From positions 248,001-312,000 of the forward strand of contig NZ_QNUL01000005.1 of assembly GCF_003383615.1 (NCBI RefSeq): a DNA stretch of 64,000 nucleotides. The letters run 5' to 3'. The first letter of the stretch is position 1; every line of letters begins with the position of its first letter. Source of the stretch: Dyadobacter luteus. GTDB taxonomy: Bacteria > Bacteroidota > Bacteroidia > Cytophagales > Spirosomataceae. Positions 34,735 through 44,176 of this stretch are shown in pieces. A program made the position numbers and the translations under genes. The notes beneath the pieces were generated by a model. It did not search any database, was not told the origin of the DNA, and worked only from the letters and a program-made list of their open reading frames with translations.

Positions 34735-35736
34735 CTATCGACCCCTTTTCCCGAAAATAACCATGATGGTCATCAGTATTATTTTAAACTCTAAGAGGAG
34801 AGTCCAGTTTTTAATATAATAAAGATCATACATTAATTTGTGCCTAGCATCATATACGCCCGCTCCGTAAGAGTACATCACTTGGGCATAACCTGTAATT
34901 CCGGGTTTAATATTGTGACGCATATTGTAGTAAGGAATGATTTCGTCAAAACTTTCAGTAAAAACTGGTCTTTCCGGCCTTGGACCAATCAGGGAGATGT
35001 CCCGGTTAAAGATATTTATGATTTGAGGAAGCTCATCTATACGGGTTTGTCTCATGAACCCACCATATGAAAATACTCTGGAATCTTTCTTTTTAGAAAA
35101 TGTAGCGCCATTAGCTTCCGCGTCGAGTCCCATAGAACGAAACTTAATGCAGTAGAAGAGTTTGTTTGCTAAGCCCACTCGTTCTTGGCGAAAGAATATG
35201 GGTCCTGGAGATTGCATCTTAATCTTAATATAACTCAAAACCCAAAATGGAAAACTAGCCAGGAATAATAAAATAGAGACGGTTACATCTATAATTTTTT
35301 TTGGATACTTTATTCGCTTTCCAAAAGAGGATATTTCAGACAAGTTAGGATTTGTATCCCCAATGGATTCCGGAATGTAGATTTTTTTCAGATTCTTTTC
35401 GCAAAAATCGAATACTGTTGTTATTCGTATTGACTTATTTTTTCTGACAACAAGTTCATAAATAACCCTATAGCGACTATCATACTGTGGATTGGTAATA
35501 AGATGTATTTTCTCATACTTTTCGAGCAATGGGCTAACTGTATGCTTCAATAAATAGTCATCATCAGTGGAGTGAGGGATTAGGATAATCTCCTTATACA
35601 CAGATTTCAGAAGCCGGAGATCATACTTTTGAAGAAAGTAGTCGTAACTGGTGATAATCAAAACTTCATCTGTAGCAGCAGTCTTGCTAAGAACGCGGTG
35701 TACATATTTACGGTCAGAAACAGAGGTCTGGCTCAT
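34735..35736 (-). CDS. Phosphoglycosyl transferase (bacterial sugar transferase)
   Basis: This enzyme starts the lipid-linked repeat unit by moving a sugar phosphate onto undecaprenyl phosphate. The 333-residue protein has a soluble N-terminal half (1-145) and one membrane-entering helix (about 148-172) after KRIKYPKKIID. The conserved catalytic domain carries KFRSM (198-202), the catalytic dyad D234-E235 (TRIDELPQ), GPRPERP (251-257) and KPGITGYAQV. It lacks the four N-terminal transmembrane helices of WbaP/WcaJ. It is read towards the three Wzi genes and is separated from the remaining EPS genes by the plus-strand trio. Confidence 0.92.
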   Translation of the reverse strand: MSQTSVSDRKYVHRVLSKTAATDEVLIITSYDYFLQKYDLRLLKSVYKEIILIPHSTDDDYLLKHTVSPLLEKYEKIHLITNPQYDSRYRVIYELVVRKNKSIRITTVFDFCEKNLKKIYIPESIGDTNPNLSEISSFGKRIKYPKKIIDVTVSILLFLASFPFWVLSYIKIKMQSPGPIFFRQERVGLANKLFYCIKFRSMGLDAEANGATFSKKKDSRVFSYGGFMRQTRIDELPQIINIFNRDISLIGPRPERPVFTESFDEIIPYYNMRHNIKPGITGYAQVMYSYGAGVYDARHKLMYDLYYIKNWTLLLEFKIILMTIMVIFGKRGR

Positions 35737-36089
35737 AGGTGTGCATTAAGAATTAATAAATGTGTGCGAAAGCATCGCAAGTTTAGGCATAAACTTTTAA
35801 AAATGAAAGAATATTTGTTGTCAAAGTTAAAGTCAATAATAATAATATCTGATTATGTCACCTAATGGCGACCACCAGGCAAATTTGCTTATTGGCCATA
35901 TAGGTGCCAACATATTAGGAGGAGGGGGAAAATCCCTCTGTGGGTAAAATAGTTAATTCATGCGTAGGGTGGTGGAAGATTGAGTAATACTAGTGCTACG
36001 ATTTTTTGTCATTGTTATGTAGTATAATTTTTCTATAATTTTGTTCGATTATAAATAATTCTACATACATTCGCGAATGTGTATTACAA
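35737..36089. other. Divergent intergenic region between the sugar transferase and the T9SS protein gene
   Basis: These 353 bases contain no gene I can support. They hold a plus-strand promoter (36012-36043) and an exact -7 match TAACTTTG on the minus strand (35822-35829) for the sugar transferase. They also hold short palindromes (GCAAATTTGC and TTGGC...GCCAA near 35880-35910) and a GAGGG...CCCTC hairpin near 35930. They could be a regulatory region for both directions. Confidence 0.45.
36012..36043 (+). promoter_or_regulatory. Promoter of the T9SS-DUF1800-DUF1501 trio
   Basis: TTG (36012-36014) is followed after 21 bases by TAATTTTG (36036-36043), an exact TAnnTTTG, 46 bases upstream of the ATG. 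Confidence 0.55.
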
Positions 36090-37292
36090 ATGCGAATTGT
36101 TATGAAAATTGATAAGACAATTTTGTTCGTGATTTTGTGTTTCTCATCAGTCAATAAGGTAACTGGCCAAACACTCAGTACCAGTAGGATTGAGCCTGTG
36201 GGTTTCATAAGTTATATTTCAGGATCTGTCAATGAGCCTATTACAGAGTATGTTGATGGATATGTCAAAAACCGGGGAGAGGGGAGACTCATTTTTCCTG
36301 TTGGAGATAATGGTAAACTCAGACCATTTGCAGCTGACGGTTTGGGTGTGATAGGGAGCTATTTTGCTGCAAATCCCAGTATTGCTGTCACGAGTGATAC
36401 AAATGGGGGAGATTATATCCCTTTACCTTCAGGAGCCCCATTCAACATAAATAGCATGGGAATGGAGGTTGCCCGAGTGAGTGCTCAGGAATACTGGGAT
36501 ATAAACGGAGATTCAAACTCAAAGATTACGTTAAGTTGGGACAGCGAAAGCGATATTGCCGGTCTTTTAGCGGGTGAGGATTTGTCAAAACTTCTAATTG
36601 TTGGTTGGGACGGCGGTAAATGGATAAAAGTTCAATCTGTGATTGATCCTGTATCTATTCTGGGAAATAGCAGTTCTGTTTCTTCCGGCTCATTAACTTC
36701 TGTAATTCCCATAGTTCCTAGTAGTTACAATGTATACACCTTTGGTGTAGCAAGAGGAGCGTTACCTGTAAACCTTATTAACTTCAAAGGTCTGGCCATA
36801 GAAAGTAAAGTACAGCTTAACTGGGAGACGTCAGCTGAGAAAGGGAGTGATTATTTTGAAATTCAACGAAGTGGAGATAAGGGGGGGTGGGTAACGCTCG
36901 ATAAAGTTATTGCTGCTCGAAATTCTAATATTACTCATTCTTACTATTATTTGGACACAAAACCACTATACGGACAAAATCTATATCGTTTAAAGATGGT
37001 CGATCAGGATCAATCTTATGCATATAGTAATATTATCCAGGTGAGATTTGATGAAAGTAATGGCGAGAGGACGGTTTTGTTTCCTAATCCTGCGACCAGC
37101 AAAATTTATGTAAAGTCAAGGAGCTCTGATATCTCTGGTGTCAAACTCCTCAGTTTAACTGGTACCCTATACTACAGTGGGCTACTTCCTTCAGATGGAT
37201 TAGATGTTGAAACCATTCCGCGTGGGCAATATATTTTCGTTGTTTTCTATAAGGATCAGGCTTCGAGTACCCATAAAGTTTCAATAAGATAA
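36090..37292 (+). CDS. Secreted protein with T9SS type A C-terminal sorting domain
   Basis: The 400-residue protein has a signal peptide (to about residue 27, VTGQ), a beta-rich N-terminal region of unknown function, and an FN3-like stretch at about 230-310 (LINFKGLAIESKVQLNWETS, YFEIQRS). A C-terminal sorting domain follows (FPNPATSKIYVKS to the end KVSIR). Such tails direct export through the Bacteroidota type IX secretion system and surface anchoring, often on A-LPS. It is the first gene of a trio with DUF1800 and DUF1501 proteins, 49 bases before the former. ATG 36102 is an alternative start. Confidence 0.82.
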   Translation: MRIVMKIDKTILFVILCFSSVNKVTGQTLSTSRIEPVGFISYISGSVNEPITEYVDGYVKNRGEGRLIFPVGDNGKLRPFAADGLGVIGSYFAANPSIAVTSDTNGGDYIPLPSGAPFNINSMGMEVARVSAQEYWDINGDSNSKITLSWDSESDIAGLLAGEDLSKLLIVGWDGGKWIKVQSVIDPVSILGNSSSVSSGSLTSVIPIVPSSYNVYTFGVARGALPVNLINFKGLAIESKVQLNWETSAEKGSDYFEIQRSGDKGGWVTLDKVIAARNSNITHSYYYLDTKPLYGQNLYRLKMVDQDQSYAYSNIIQVRFDESNGERTVLFPNPATSKIYVKSRSSDISGVKLLSLTGTLYYSGLLPSDGLDVETIPRGQYIFVVFYKDQASSTHKVSIR

Positions 37293-37341
37293 CTGACTAC
37301 CCACGCCCACTGCAGAAGTGAACTGATATACAATCATAGCT

Positions 37342-38976
37342 ATGGCTTATCTTGATACATACACACCGCTACTTACTGCTCAGACTGCTGCGCATTTACT
37401 GAGAAGAGCTACTTATGGTCCCACCCAAAGCGAAATTACATCCTTTACTGGCTTAACTGCATCACAGGCTGTAGATCTTTTGTTTGAGAACATTCCCTAT
37501 ACGCTAAATGCTGATACTCCTGTAGATTTGGATGAGACCAAACCAACCGGTGGGCAGCCTTTCATTAATGCCCCTTATAACAACTTAAGATCATATAATT
37601 TAAGCATATGTATCAAACATTGGTGGGTAGGTCTAATGGCAGTTCAGAATGGTCGTCCCTCGGTTCTGGAAAAACTAGCAACGTTTTGGCAGAATCACTT
37701 CGTAGTATCTCAACTCACAGTTTTAGATTACAGGATGACTTATTCGTATCTGCAGTTAATAAGATCGATGTCAACTGGTAATTTTCGGACTTTTTGTATT
37801 GAGATGACCAAAGATGCTGCTATGCTTCTTTTTCAAAATGGTAATGAAAACCAAAAAATCAGGCCAAATGAAAACTATGCGAGAGAATTACAGGAGCTCT
37901 TTGTTGTAGGACAGAAGGATTTTTACGGGAATTTAAACTATACTGAAGATGATGTAAGGGCTGCTGCAAGGGCGTTAACGGGATGGCAGGTGAGTAATTA
38001 TTTATCAGCAGGTTCTACTTCATTTGGAGTGTCATTTAATGAAGGTAGACATGATACGGATGAAAAAAAGTTTTCTTCAAAATATGCGAATAGGAGTATT
38101 CCTGCTCGTATAGGAGCTACTTCCGGAGAGAGAGATATTGAAGACCTGATAGACATACTTTTGAGTCATGGAGAGTCGAGTAAATTTATAGTCAGAAAGC
38201 TTTATCGTTGGTATGTGAACAATAATGTAACTGCTGAAATTGAAGATAATGTGATTGTTCCATTGGCTAATTTTTTTGTCAGCTCTGAAAATAACTATAA
38301 TATTGGTAATCTTCTTAAAAAATTGCTCACAAGTGACATTTTCTATGATGTAAGAAATCGTGGTGCTATTATAAAATCACCAGCGGAAGTTCTGATCGGT
38401 TTACTTAGATTCTTCGATCAGCCCGTACCAGACTTTAAAACAGACTTTGTAGCATTTAGAAAATACACGCAGTTTGTGATAGGTTACATGGATTCTCTGC
38501 AGCTGAATTTTTTAAACCAGCCCTTGGTGTTCGGATCCGTTCCATACTATCAATCCGGTTATTCTAAAAATTGGATAAATGGAACTGCCATTGGTTTTCG
38601 CAATAATGCTATGGAATATTTCATATATCCATATGTTGAGATTAAGCCGGGTACACTTCTCGGTAGAGATATGCTTGTATGGATAACATCTATGCAGCCT
38701 AATTTTAATGACGTGGAGGGTACAGACTCTATATCATGTGAGTATGTATTTAGCCAAATGTCAAAGAACCTTTTTGCGATAGAGCTCAATCAATCGCAGA
38801 CCGATTTTTTAATAGACACAATTATGATGCAACGACTTCCCAGGAATAATTGGATCAATGAGTGGACACGTTATAGATTATCGCCTGCCAATGTAAGTCG
38901 CCAAGACGTGGTGAAATGGAGATGCCTCCTGCTTATGAGGTATATGTTGCGTATGGCAGAGTTTCATGTATTTTAA
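37342..38976 (+). CDS. DUF1800 domain-containing protein
   Basis: This 544-residue protein is a full-length DUF1800 protein. Typical blocks are AAHLLRRATYGPT (about 17-29), LATFWQNHFV, NENYARELQELFVVGQ and the RALTGWQVSN region. No classical signal peptide is visible at the N-terminus (MAYLDTYTPLLTAQT), which is unusual because its partners are exported. DUF1800 and DUF1501 genes are almost always adjacent, but no biochemical function is established to my knowledge. It overlaps or nearly abuts the next gene. Confidence 0.85.
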   Translation: MAYLDTYTPLLTAQTAAHLLRRATYGPTQSEITSFTGLTASQAVDLLFENIPYTLNADTPVDLDETKPTGGQPFINAPYNNLRSYNLSICIKHWWVGLMAVQNGRPSVLEKLATFWQNHFVVSQLTVLDYRMTYSYLQLIRSMSTGNFRTFCIEMTKDAAMLLFQNGNENQKIRPNENYARELQELFVVGQKDFYGNLNYTEDDVRAAARALTGWQVSNYLSAGSTSFGVSFNEGRHDTDEKKFSSKYANRSIPARIGATSGERDIEDLIDILLSHGESSKFIVRKLYRWYVNNNVTAEIEDNVIVPLANFFVSSENNYNIGNLLKKLLTSDIFYDVRNRGAIIKSPAEVLIGLLRFFDQPVPDFKTDFVAFRKYTQFVIGYMDSLQLNFLNQPLVFGSVPYYQSGYSKNWINGTAIGFRNNAMEYFIYPYVEIKPGTLLGRDMLVWITSMQPNFNDVEGTDSISCEYVFSQMSKNLFAIELNQSQTDFLIDTIMMQRLPRNNWINEWTRYRLSPANVSRQDVVKWRCLLLMRYMLRMAEFHVF

Positions 38977-38986
38977 GTCTTTAATT

Positions 38987-40501
38987 ATGAAAAGGAGGGA
39001 TTTTCTTGCTGCAGCATCTTCCATGGTGCTTCCACTTACCGTTAATGGGCTTGGCCTAAAGGCATACAATGAGAACTCAAAGTTGGTTCAATCTGCTCTG
39101 GCTACTAACTCGTTAGAGCAAGACAAAATTTTAGTGATAATCTATCTAAATGGAGGTAATGACGGGCTTAATACAGTTATTCCCATTGAGTATTACTCTG
39201 AATATTTTAATCTAAGAAGCAATATTGCAATTCCCGAAAATAGGGTCCTTCCGCTCGAAGGCAATTTGGAAACGGGTTTACATCCTTCTATGGATGGCAT
39301 GAGGAACCTTTACAACGATGGGAAGTTAGCAATAGTGCATTCTGTATCATACCCTAACCCGGATTTGTCTCACCCCAGGTCAACTGAAATTTTGATGACT
39401 GGTGTGGATTCAAATCAGTATTCTCGATCAGGCTGGGCTGGAAGATATTTGCAAGATAGATTCAAAACCTATCCGGATGGGTATCCTAATGATCAGATGA
39501 GAGATCCTTTAGCGATTCAGATAGGATATATTGATACACCCACATTGTTTGGAAATGATCAGCCTATGAATGTGGCAATCCAGGATCCGCAAAGGTTTTA
39601 TTCTCTCCTGGGTAATATCGGAGAAGTTTCCGAAACCAATCTGCCATGCTGTGACGCTGGAGATATGATTAGCTTTATCCGGCAGCAGCAGGTTCTTTCT
39701 GTCGGGTACTCAAATGAAATCAAGTCTGCTGCTGATAAGGGAACCAATTTAGGAGCTTACCCGGCTGCTTCCCTTGCACAGCAATTGAAGATCGTAGCTC
39801 GTTTGATTCATGGGGGATTGCAGACTAAGATTTATTATGTTGAAATGGGAGGTTTTGATACTCATGCGACTCAGGTGGGAACAACTTCATTGGAAGGTGT
39901 ACACGCAACACTGCTTAAAAATCTGTCTGACTCAATAGCAGCATTTCAAAATGATTTAATTTTACAAGGAAATGAGAATAAGGTAATTGGTATGACATTC
40001 TCTGAGTTCGGAAGAAGAGCTAACTCAAATGCTTCCAAAGGTACAGATCACGGTGTTGCTGCTCCCATGTTTGTATTTGGATCCGGAGTTAAAAGACAGG
40101 TTGTAGGTACGAATCCGAATCTTGTCAGCGACCTGTTACCGCCAATTGTACCTTGGGATAAAAATCAGAATGTAAAAATGCAGATAGATTTCAGGCGGGT
40201 TTATGGTGATATACTTAATGACTGGTTTGGAAACAGCCAATCCAGCACTAATAGTATTTTGTTTAAGGAATTTGATACCATCAGTTTATTCTCCGAAACT
40301 GTTGAATCCGTTAGTTCGGGTTTTTGGCCTGATAGGAATATCTGGTCCACCGGACGTCCCCCTGGTGTAAACGATTATGTGAAAATAAATAATGGACACC
40401 AGATTAATTTGGGGCAGAATGTTACTGTGAAAAATATTTATGTTGGTAGTGGAGCAGAATTGAGCTTAATGGGTAACTATAAAATAAGCACGACAGGATA
40501 A
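38987..40501 (+). CDS. DUF1501 protein with Tat signal and adhesin-like C-terminal tail
   Basis: From ATG 38987 the 504-residue protein begins with a twin-arginine signal (KRRDFLAAASS), as is normal for the sulfatase-fold DUF1501 family. The core includes LNGGNDGLNTVIP, HPRSTEI, GGFDTHATQ, TFSEFGRRANSN and GTDHGVAAPMFVFG. The last 60 residues (GRPPGVNDYVKINNGHQI, then VKNIYVGSGAELSL) resemble the beta-helix-like motifs of Bacteroidota surface proteins and are not part of DUF1501. The DUF1800 stop lies 11 bases upstream; an earlier ATG at 38966 would overlap it and bury the Tat motif. The 3' end converges on the acetyltransferase gene. Confidence 0.85.
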   Translation: MKRRDFLAAASSMVLPLTVNGLGLKAYNENSKLVQSALATNSLEQDKILVIIYLNGGNDGLNTVIPIEYYSEYFNLRSNIAIPENRVLPLEGNLETGLHPSMDGMRNLYNDGKLAIVHSVSYPNPDLSHPRSTEILMTGVDSNQYSRSGWAGRYLQDRFKTYPDGYPNDQMRDPLAIQIGYIDTPTLFGNDQPMNVAIQDPQRFYSLLGNIGEVSETNLPCCDAGDMISFIRQQQVLSVGYSNEIKSAADKGTNLGAYPAASLAQQLKIVARLIHGGLQTKIYYVEMGGFDTHATQVGTTSLEGVHATLLKNLSDSIAAFQNDLILQGNENKVIGMTFSEFGRRANSNASKGTDHGVAAPMFVFGSGVKRQVVGTNPNLVSDLLPPIVPWDKNQNVKMQIDFRRVYGDILNDWFGNSQSSTNSILFKEFDTISLFSETVESVSSGFWPDRNIWSTGRPPGVNDYVKINNGHQINLGQNVTVKNIYVGSGAELSLMGNYKISTTG

Positions 40502-40507
40502 ATTAAA

Positions 40508-41077
40508 TTACTTAAGCTTACCCTCACCAAATATATTTATTACATAATCGTCTGTTATATCTTTTGATTTTGGTATTACAGTAGCAGGGTTTCCCATAAC
40601 TAGTGAATTCGAGGGTACATCAGAATTAATGAAGCTGTTGGGTGCAATAAGGACGTTATTTCCTATCTTTATTTTTCCGACTATAACAGTTCCAGTACCA
40701 ATCCAGACCTCATTTCCGATGTGAGGGACACCTTTTTTATCCCCTTTATTAGTTTGACCTATTGTAACATTAGGAGCAATGTTACAATTATTTCCAATAA
40801 CTGCACTTCTGTTGATTATAATTGTTCCGAAATGTCCTATATAGAATCCACTTCCAATCTGAACATGTAGGGGAATTTGAAAACCATACTTATATGCGAA
40901 ATGTATATACAATAATTTGAAAAGGAGACCCAAAGGATTGTATTTGCTGTAGCGCTTTGCTTTTCTCCACAGATAGATGAATCTGAACCCGGGAATTCGA
41001 ATCAGACAAAATAGAAATTTCCCCAAAGATATTTTACCAGAATGTCTAAATAGGTCTGCTTTAGTAGCGGTATTCAT
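40508..41077 (-). CDS. Hexapeptide-repeat acetyltransferase (serine-acetyltransferase-like)
   Basis: This 189-residue protein has a left-handed beta-helix built from hexapeptide repeats (about 75-170, with IGSGFYIGHFGTIIIN, GNNCNIAPNVTIGQ and IGTGTVIVGKIKIGNNVLI), and a catalytic His in IGHFG. Proteins of this shape in capsule loci O- or N-acetylate the polysaccharide. A true serine acetyltransferase is unlikely because the N-terminal domain of CysE is missing. It is the last gene of the main minus-strand EPS run, separated by 243 bases from the DUF4838 gene. Confidence 0.85.
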   Translation of the reverse strand: MNTATKADLFRHSGKISLGKFLFCLIRIPGFRFIYLWRKAKRYSKYNPLGLLFKLLYIHFAYKYGFQIPLHVQIGSGFYIGHFGTIIINRSAVIGNNCNIAPNVTIGQTNKGDKKGVPHIGNEVWIGTGTVIVGKIKIGNNVLIAPNSFINSDVPSNSLVMGNPATVIPKSKDITDDYVINIFGEGKLK

Positions 41078-41320
41078 GTAAATGTTGAGCTGCTATTCAT
41101 CTCCATAAAATTTTACTCTAACGAGATGAGTATTTGTATTATGAAATTGTTACTCTTAAATGAATCTGTGTCTGTCAATGGGCTAAGTTCTACATAATTC
41201 AATAGAATTACTAATCAAAGTATTGAATAAATTTTCGGCAGCCAGCGTGGATAGCACAGCTTAGAAAATTTTCTGCTCGGACTGAACCTACCGATCATCT
41301 ACTGAACTAAATAATAAGTG

Positions 41321-43054
41321 CTATTTTAGAGATTTTATGAATTCATTTGCTAAAATCCATTTTCCACCTTTAACAAAGTCCAGAATTTTCTCATCCTTAA
41401 CTGTTTTGATGAATCTAGCTTTTCTATCCACGTACTTTTGATCTCTCCCTAAAACATTCCGTTGAGAAGGAGATACGTTCTGAGTGGTATCACTAGGGAG
41501 GTTTAGCAAATTAAAGTCAACATTCATCCTTACCCGATTGATTCTGCCGAGCACTACCGAATCCGAACCTGCTGCAGATGATGCCTGCTCTAGTATCCTA
41601 TCGTAATTTGATAAGTGAGCTGGTTTTAAATAACCCGTCGTTCCTCCCCATGATCTCAGTCTATCTTTTTCTTCCCGAACTGCTGCCTGGACTGTAAAAA
41701 TGTATTGTTGTAAATAAGGCGAAGCCTCCTTATAATACCTATCACAAAACGTTGTGATCAATGCATTGTCATCTAATTGTGGATTCCATAATAACTTTGA
41801 CAAGACATAAGATTTTAGTTCCTTTAAATCTCCTACAATTTTAATAAAACTCTCCATATACACATAATCTACTCCAATTTCCTTAAAAAGAAGCAGGTTA
41901 GGTTTGAACGTAAAAATTGTCGGATAGGGTCTTAAGAAATCAATGAAATTTTCAGTATAATCATAAACCATCAAATGTTTCGTAATCGACTTCCACTTTT
42001 TCAAGTATAAGAAGTAATTTGTATTTGAAAGCTTATCAAACGATTTCTCGCGGTAAGCTTCAATAGGAGCATAGCAAATTAATACATTTGGTAAGGGTTT
42101 TACATTTTTTAGGGACGGAGGACTTAATGTTTCGTGATATGCAAAAGTCGCAATAATTTTAGTCGGAAATTCTTTTGCTACGTTGTTTATGAATTTCATC
42201 AACATGCCACTATGGCCACCCCACTTTTGATAACCATCTTTACATTTATCACAGGTACAAAAGCTTCCAGTATCTTCTTGTCCAACCATCCAAAATAGTT
42301 TGTTAGGTTTCTGGTTTACAAGGATACGCAAGGTATCTATCAAAGTTTTAGCAACATCTGAATTACTAAGGCAAAGTTGACCAGGGAGTCTTTTGCCACT
42401 AACTAGTGAGAAATATTCCGGGTGACTGGCCAGATAAGCCTTAGGTGGAATTAATTTGAAGAAAGTGTGACCAAACATTCCCCATTCATTGGGCTCTTTA
42501 AAAAAATGCGTCAACATATTCCAGTCAGTATAATTATCGCTGTAGGACAAGTCATTGTAAATATCTCGTTGTTTGAACGCAGGATTGTATACTGCACTTA
42601 TTTTTTCTGTGAATTTAATAGTAGAGTTCTTAGGTATATACCACTCGTGCATATCTAATTGCTCGACCCCCATAACTTTTTCCAGAAATCCATATGCCGC
42701 ATATAGAATCCCCTTTCCATTACCGCCATTTAAGAAAACATCATTGTTGATGATATCAATAGAGTAACCATCACCCGACACTGAAAGCCAATAGCCTTTA
42801 TGTGATCCAAGTTTCTTACCAATGTAAATTTTGTTTTTTTTGGGGCTTCCGTTTTGCACAATCTCAAGTTTGACACCAGTGGCCTTGTGTATATAGGTTT
42901 GTAGTTCTCTACTAGCTTGTAACTCCAGACTATTCACTTTTTTAGGTATCACAATCTGATAGCTAGTCTTCTGATTACTCACGAAAACAATCTCTTTACA
43001 AAAACACAAAGTTGTGTTTATAAAAATCAAGAAAGTTAATAGGAATCTGATCAT
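41321..43054 (-). CDS. DUF4838 domain-containing secreted protein (glycosidase-like)
   Basis: The 577-residue protein has a signal peptide (to about residue 20). An N-terminal domain like that of GH67 alpha-glucuronidases follows (about 25-150, with ELQTYIHKATG and LNGGNGKGILYAAYGFLEKV). Then comes the DUF4838 domain with its metal-ligand-like C266-x-C268-x2-C271 (SFCTCDKCKDG). It is not a characterised enzyme family to my knowledge; a role in processing polysaccharide is inferred from context. It is flanked by non-coding gaps of 238 and 243 bases, so it may have its own promoter. Confidence 0.8.
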   Translation of the reverse strand: MIRFLLTFLIFINTTLCFCKEIVFVSNQKTSYQIVIPKKVNSLELQASRELQTYIHKATGVKLEIVQNGSPKKNKIYIGKKLGSHKGYWLSVSGDGYSIDIINNDVFLNGGNGKGILYAAYGFLEKVMGVEQLDMHEWYIPKNSTIKFTEKISAVYNPAFKQRDIYNDLSYSDNYTDWNMLTHFFKEPNEWGMFGHTFFKLIPPKAYLASHPEYFSLVSGKRLPGQLCLSNSDVAKTLIDTLRILVNQKPNKLFWMVGQEDTGSFCTCDKCKDGYQKWGGHSGMLMKFINNVAKEFPTKIIATFAYHETLSPPSLKNVKPLPNVLICYAPIEAYREKSFDKLSNTNYFLYLKKWKSITKHLMVYDYTENFIDFLRPYPTIFTFKPNLLLFKEIGVDYVYMESFIKIVGDLKELKSYVLSKLLWNPQLDDNALITTFCDRYYKEASPYLQQYIFTVQAAVREEKDRLRSWGGTTGYLKPAHLSNYDRILEQASSAAGSDSVVLGRINRVRMNVDFNLLNLPSDTTQNVSPSQRNVLGRDQKYVDRKARFIKTVKDEKILDFVKGGKWILANEFIKSLK

Positions 43055-43292
43055 GTTTGTTGAGATTATTAGTGCTCATTCTCATAATAGGCAAATACCT
43101 CTCCAAATGACTGGGAATCTGGGACAAATAGTCTCTTCTGTATGCCACGTTGCTTGATGAGACAGGCTCGGGAAAAACAATGTATGAAAAGGAGTGCGAC
43201 TGATGGTTTAAGTTAAAGTTTGTATACGTTAATGAAATACCTCCCAGGTTGTAGATTACTATATTAGTAAGTCCAGAATTTTTCGCTATTGG

Positions 43293-44123
43293 TTAACTCT
43301 TTTTTCGTAAGAAAACATTATAGAATAATAGGACCACCTTCGCAGGCAGTATTCTTACAGGTATTCGGATAATAAGATATTTGAGGAGTTCGGTGTTGCT
43401 TAAGTGCCCTAGGTTGTAGATATATGTCACAAATTTCAGTTCGTGACGAATATACATAATCCCGCTTCTCCTTTTGATGGTCTCAATACCGTTTCCGACT
43501 CTGAAATAAAGCAAGGTTTCAGGAAGATTGTGTAATTTAAATCCTTTATTCAGCATTTTCACGAATAAAGAGTAATCTTCAAAATAGAGTAATTCTGGGT
43601 TATAACTTCCTGATTCAAGCACTGCTGATTTTCGATACATTACTGAGGGGTGATTCATTGGATTTCGTAGTTTGGAGAACTTTATTATCTCGTCATTACT
43701 TGAAGGCATCAACCTGACTATTCCAAGATCTCCTGGTACACCATTAAATTCTTCAATGTTACTGCCTAATACTGCTACCTCCGGATGAGACATCAAATAA
43801 CTGAGCTGCTTTTCGAACCTGTCTCGTGTAGCGATGTCGTCGCTATCCATTCTAGCAATTATGTCGCATCTACAATGAGATATGCCAACATGAAGTGCAT
43901 TGCCCAGTCCCTTATTTGTTGGTAGAGAAACGACTTTAAATAGATCTGGCTGGGATTGAGTAACGCGTTCTAACACTACATCTAACTCAGTAGTGAGTGG
44001 TCCATCCTTAACAATTACAATCTCAGTTGGTCTGACTGATTGATCCATTATACTCTTCAATGCTTCCTGAAAAAAAACAGGATTTTCCCTGAAATATATA
44101 GACATCAATACCGAAAATTCCAT
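43293..44123 (-). CDS. Glycosyltransferase family 2
   Basis: The 276-residue protein is a GT-A fold enzyme. It starts SVLMSIYFRENP and has QSVRPTEIVIVKDG, the D93-S-D95-D96 metal/nucleotide motif (ARMDSDD) and FEDYSLFVKML. It resembles amylovoran-type transferases (AmsE). The donor and linkage are not readable. It lies 53 bases after the epimerase gene in the EPS run. Confidence 0.9.
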   Translation of the reverse strand: MEFSVLMSIYFRENPVFFQEALKSIMDQSVRPTEIVIVKDGPLTTELDVVLERVTQSQPDLFKVVSLPTNKGLGNALHVGISHCRCDIIARMDSDDIATRDRFEKQLSYLMSHPEVAVLGSNIEEFNGVPGDLGIVRLMPSSNDEIIKFSKLRNPMNHPSVMYRKSAVLESGSYNPELLYFEDYSLFVKMLNKGFKLHNLPETLLYFRVGNGIETIKRRSGIMYIRHELKFVTYIYNLGHLSNTELLKYLIIRIPVRILPAKVVLLFYNVFLRKKS

Positions 44124-44176
44124 TAGTCGTAAATTTTTAATATCCAGTAATCTTGCAAGCCTATCGAAAGGTTAGA

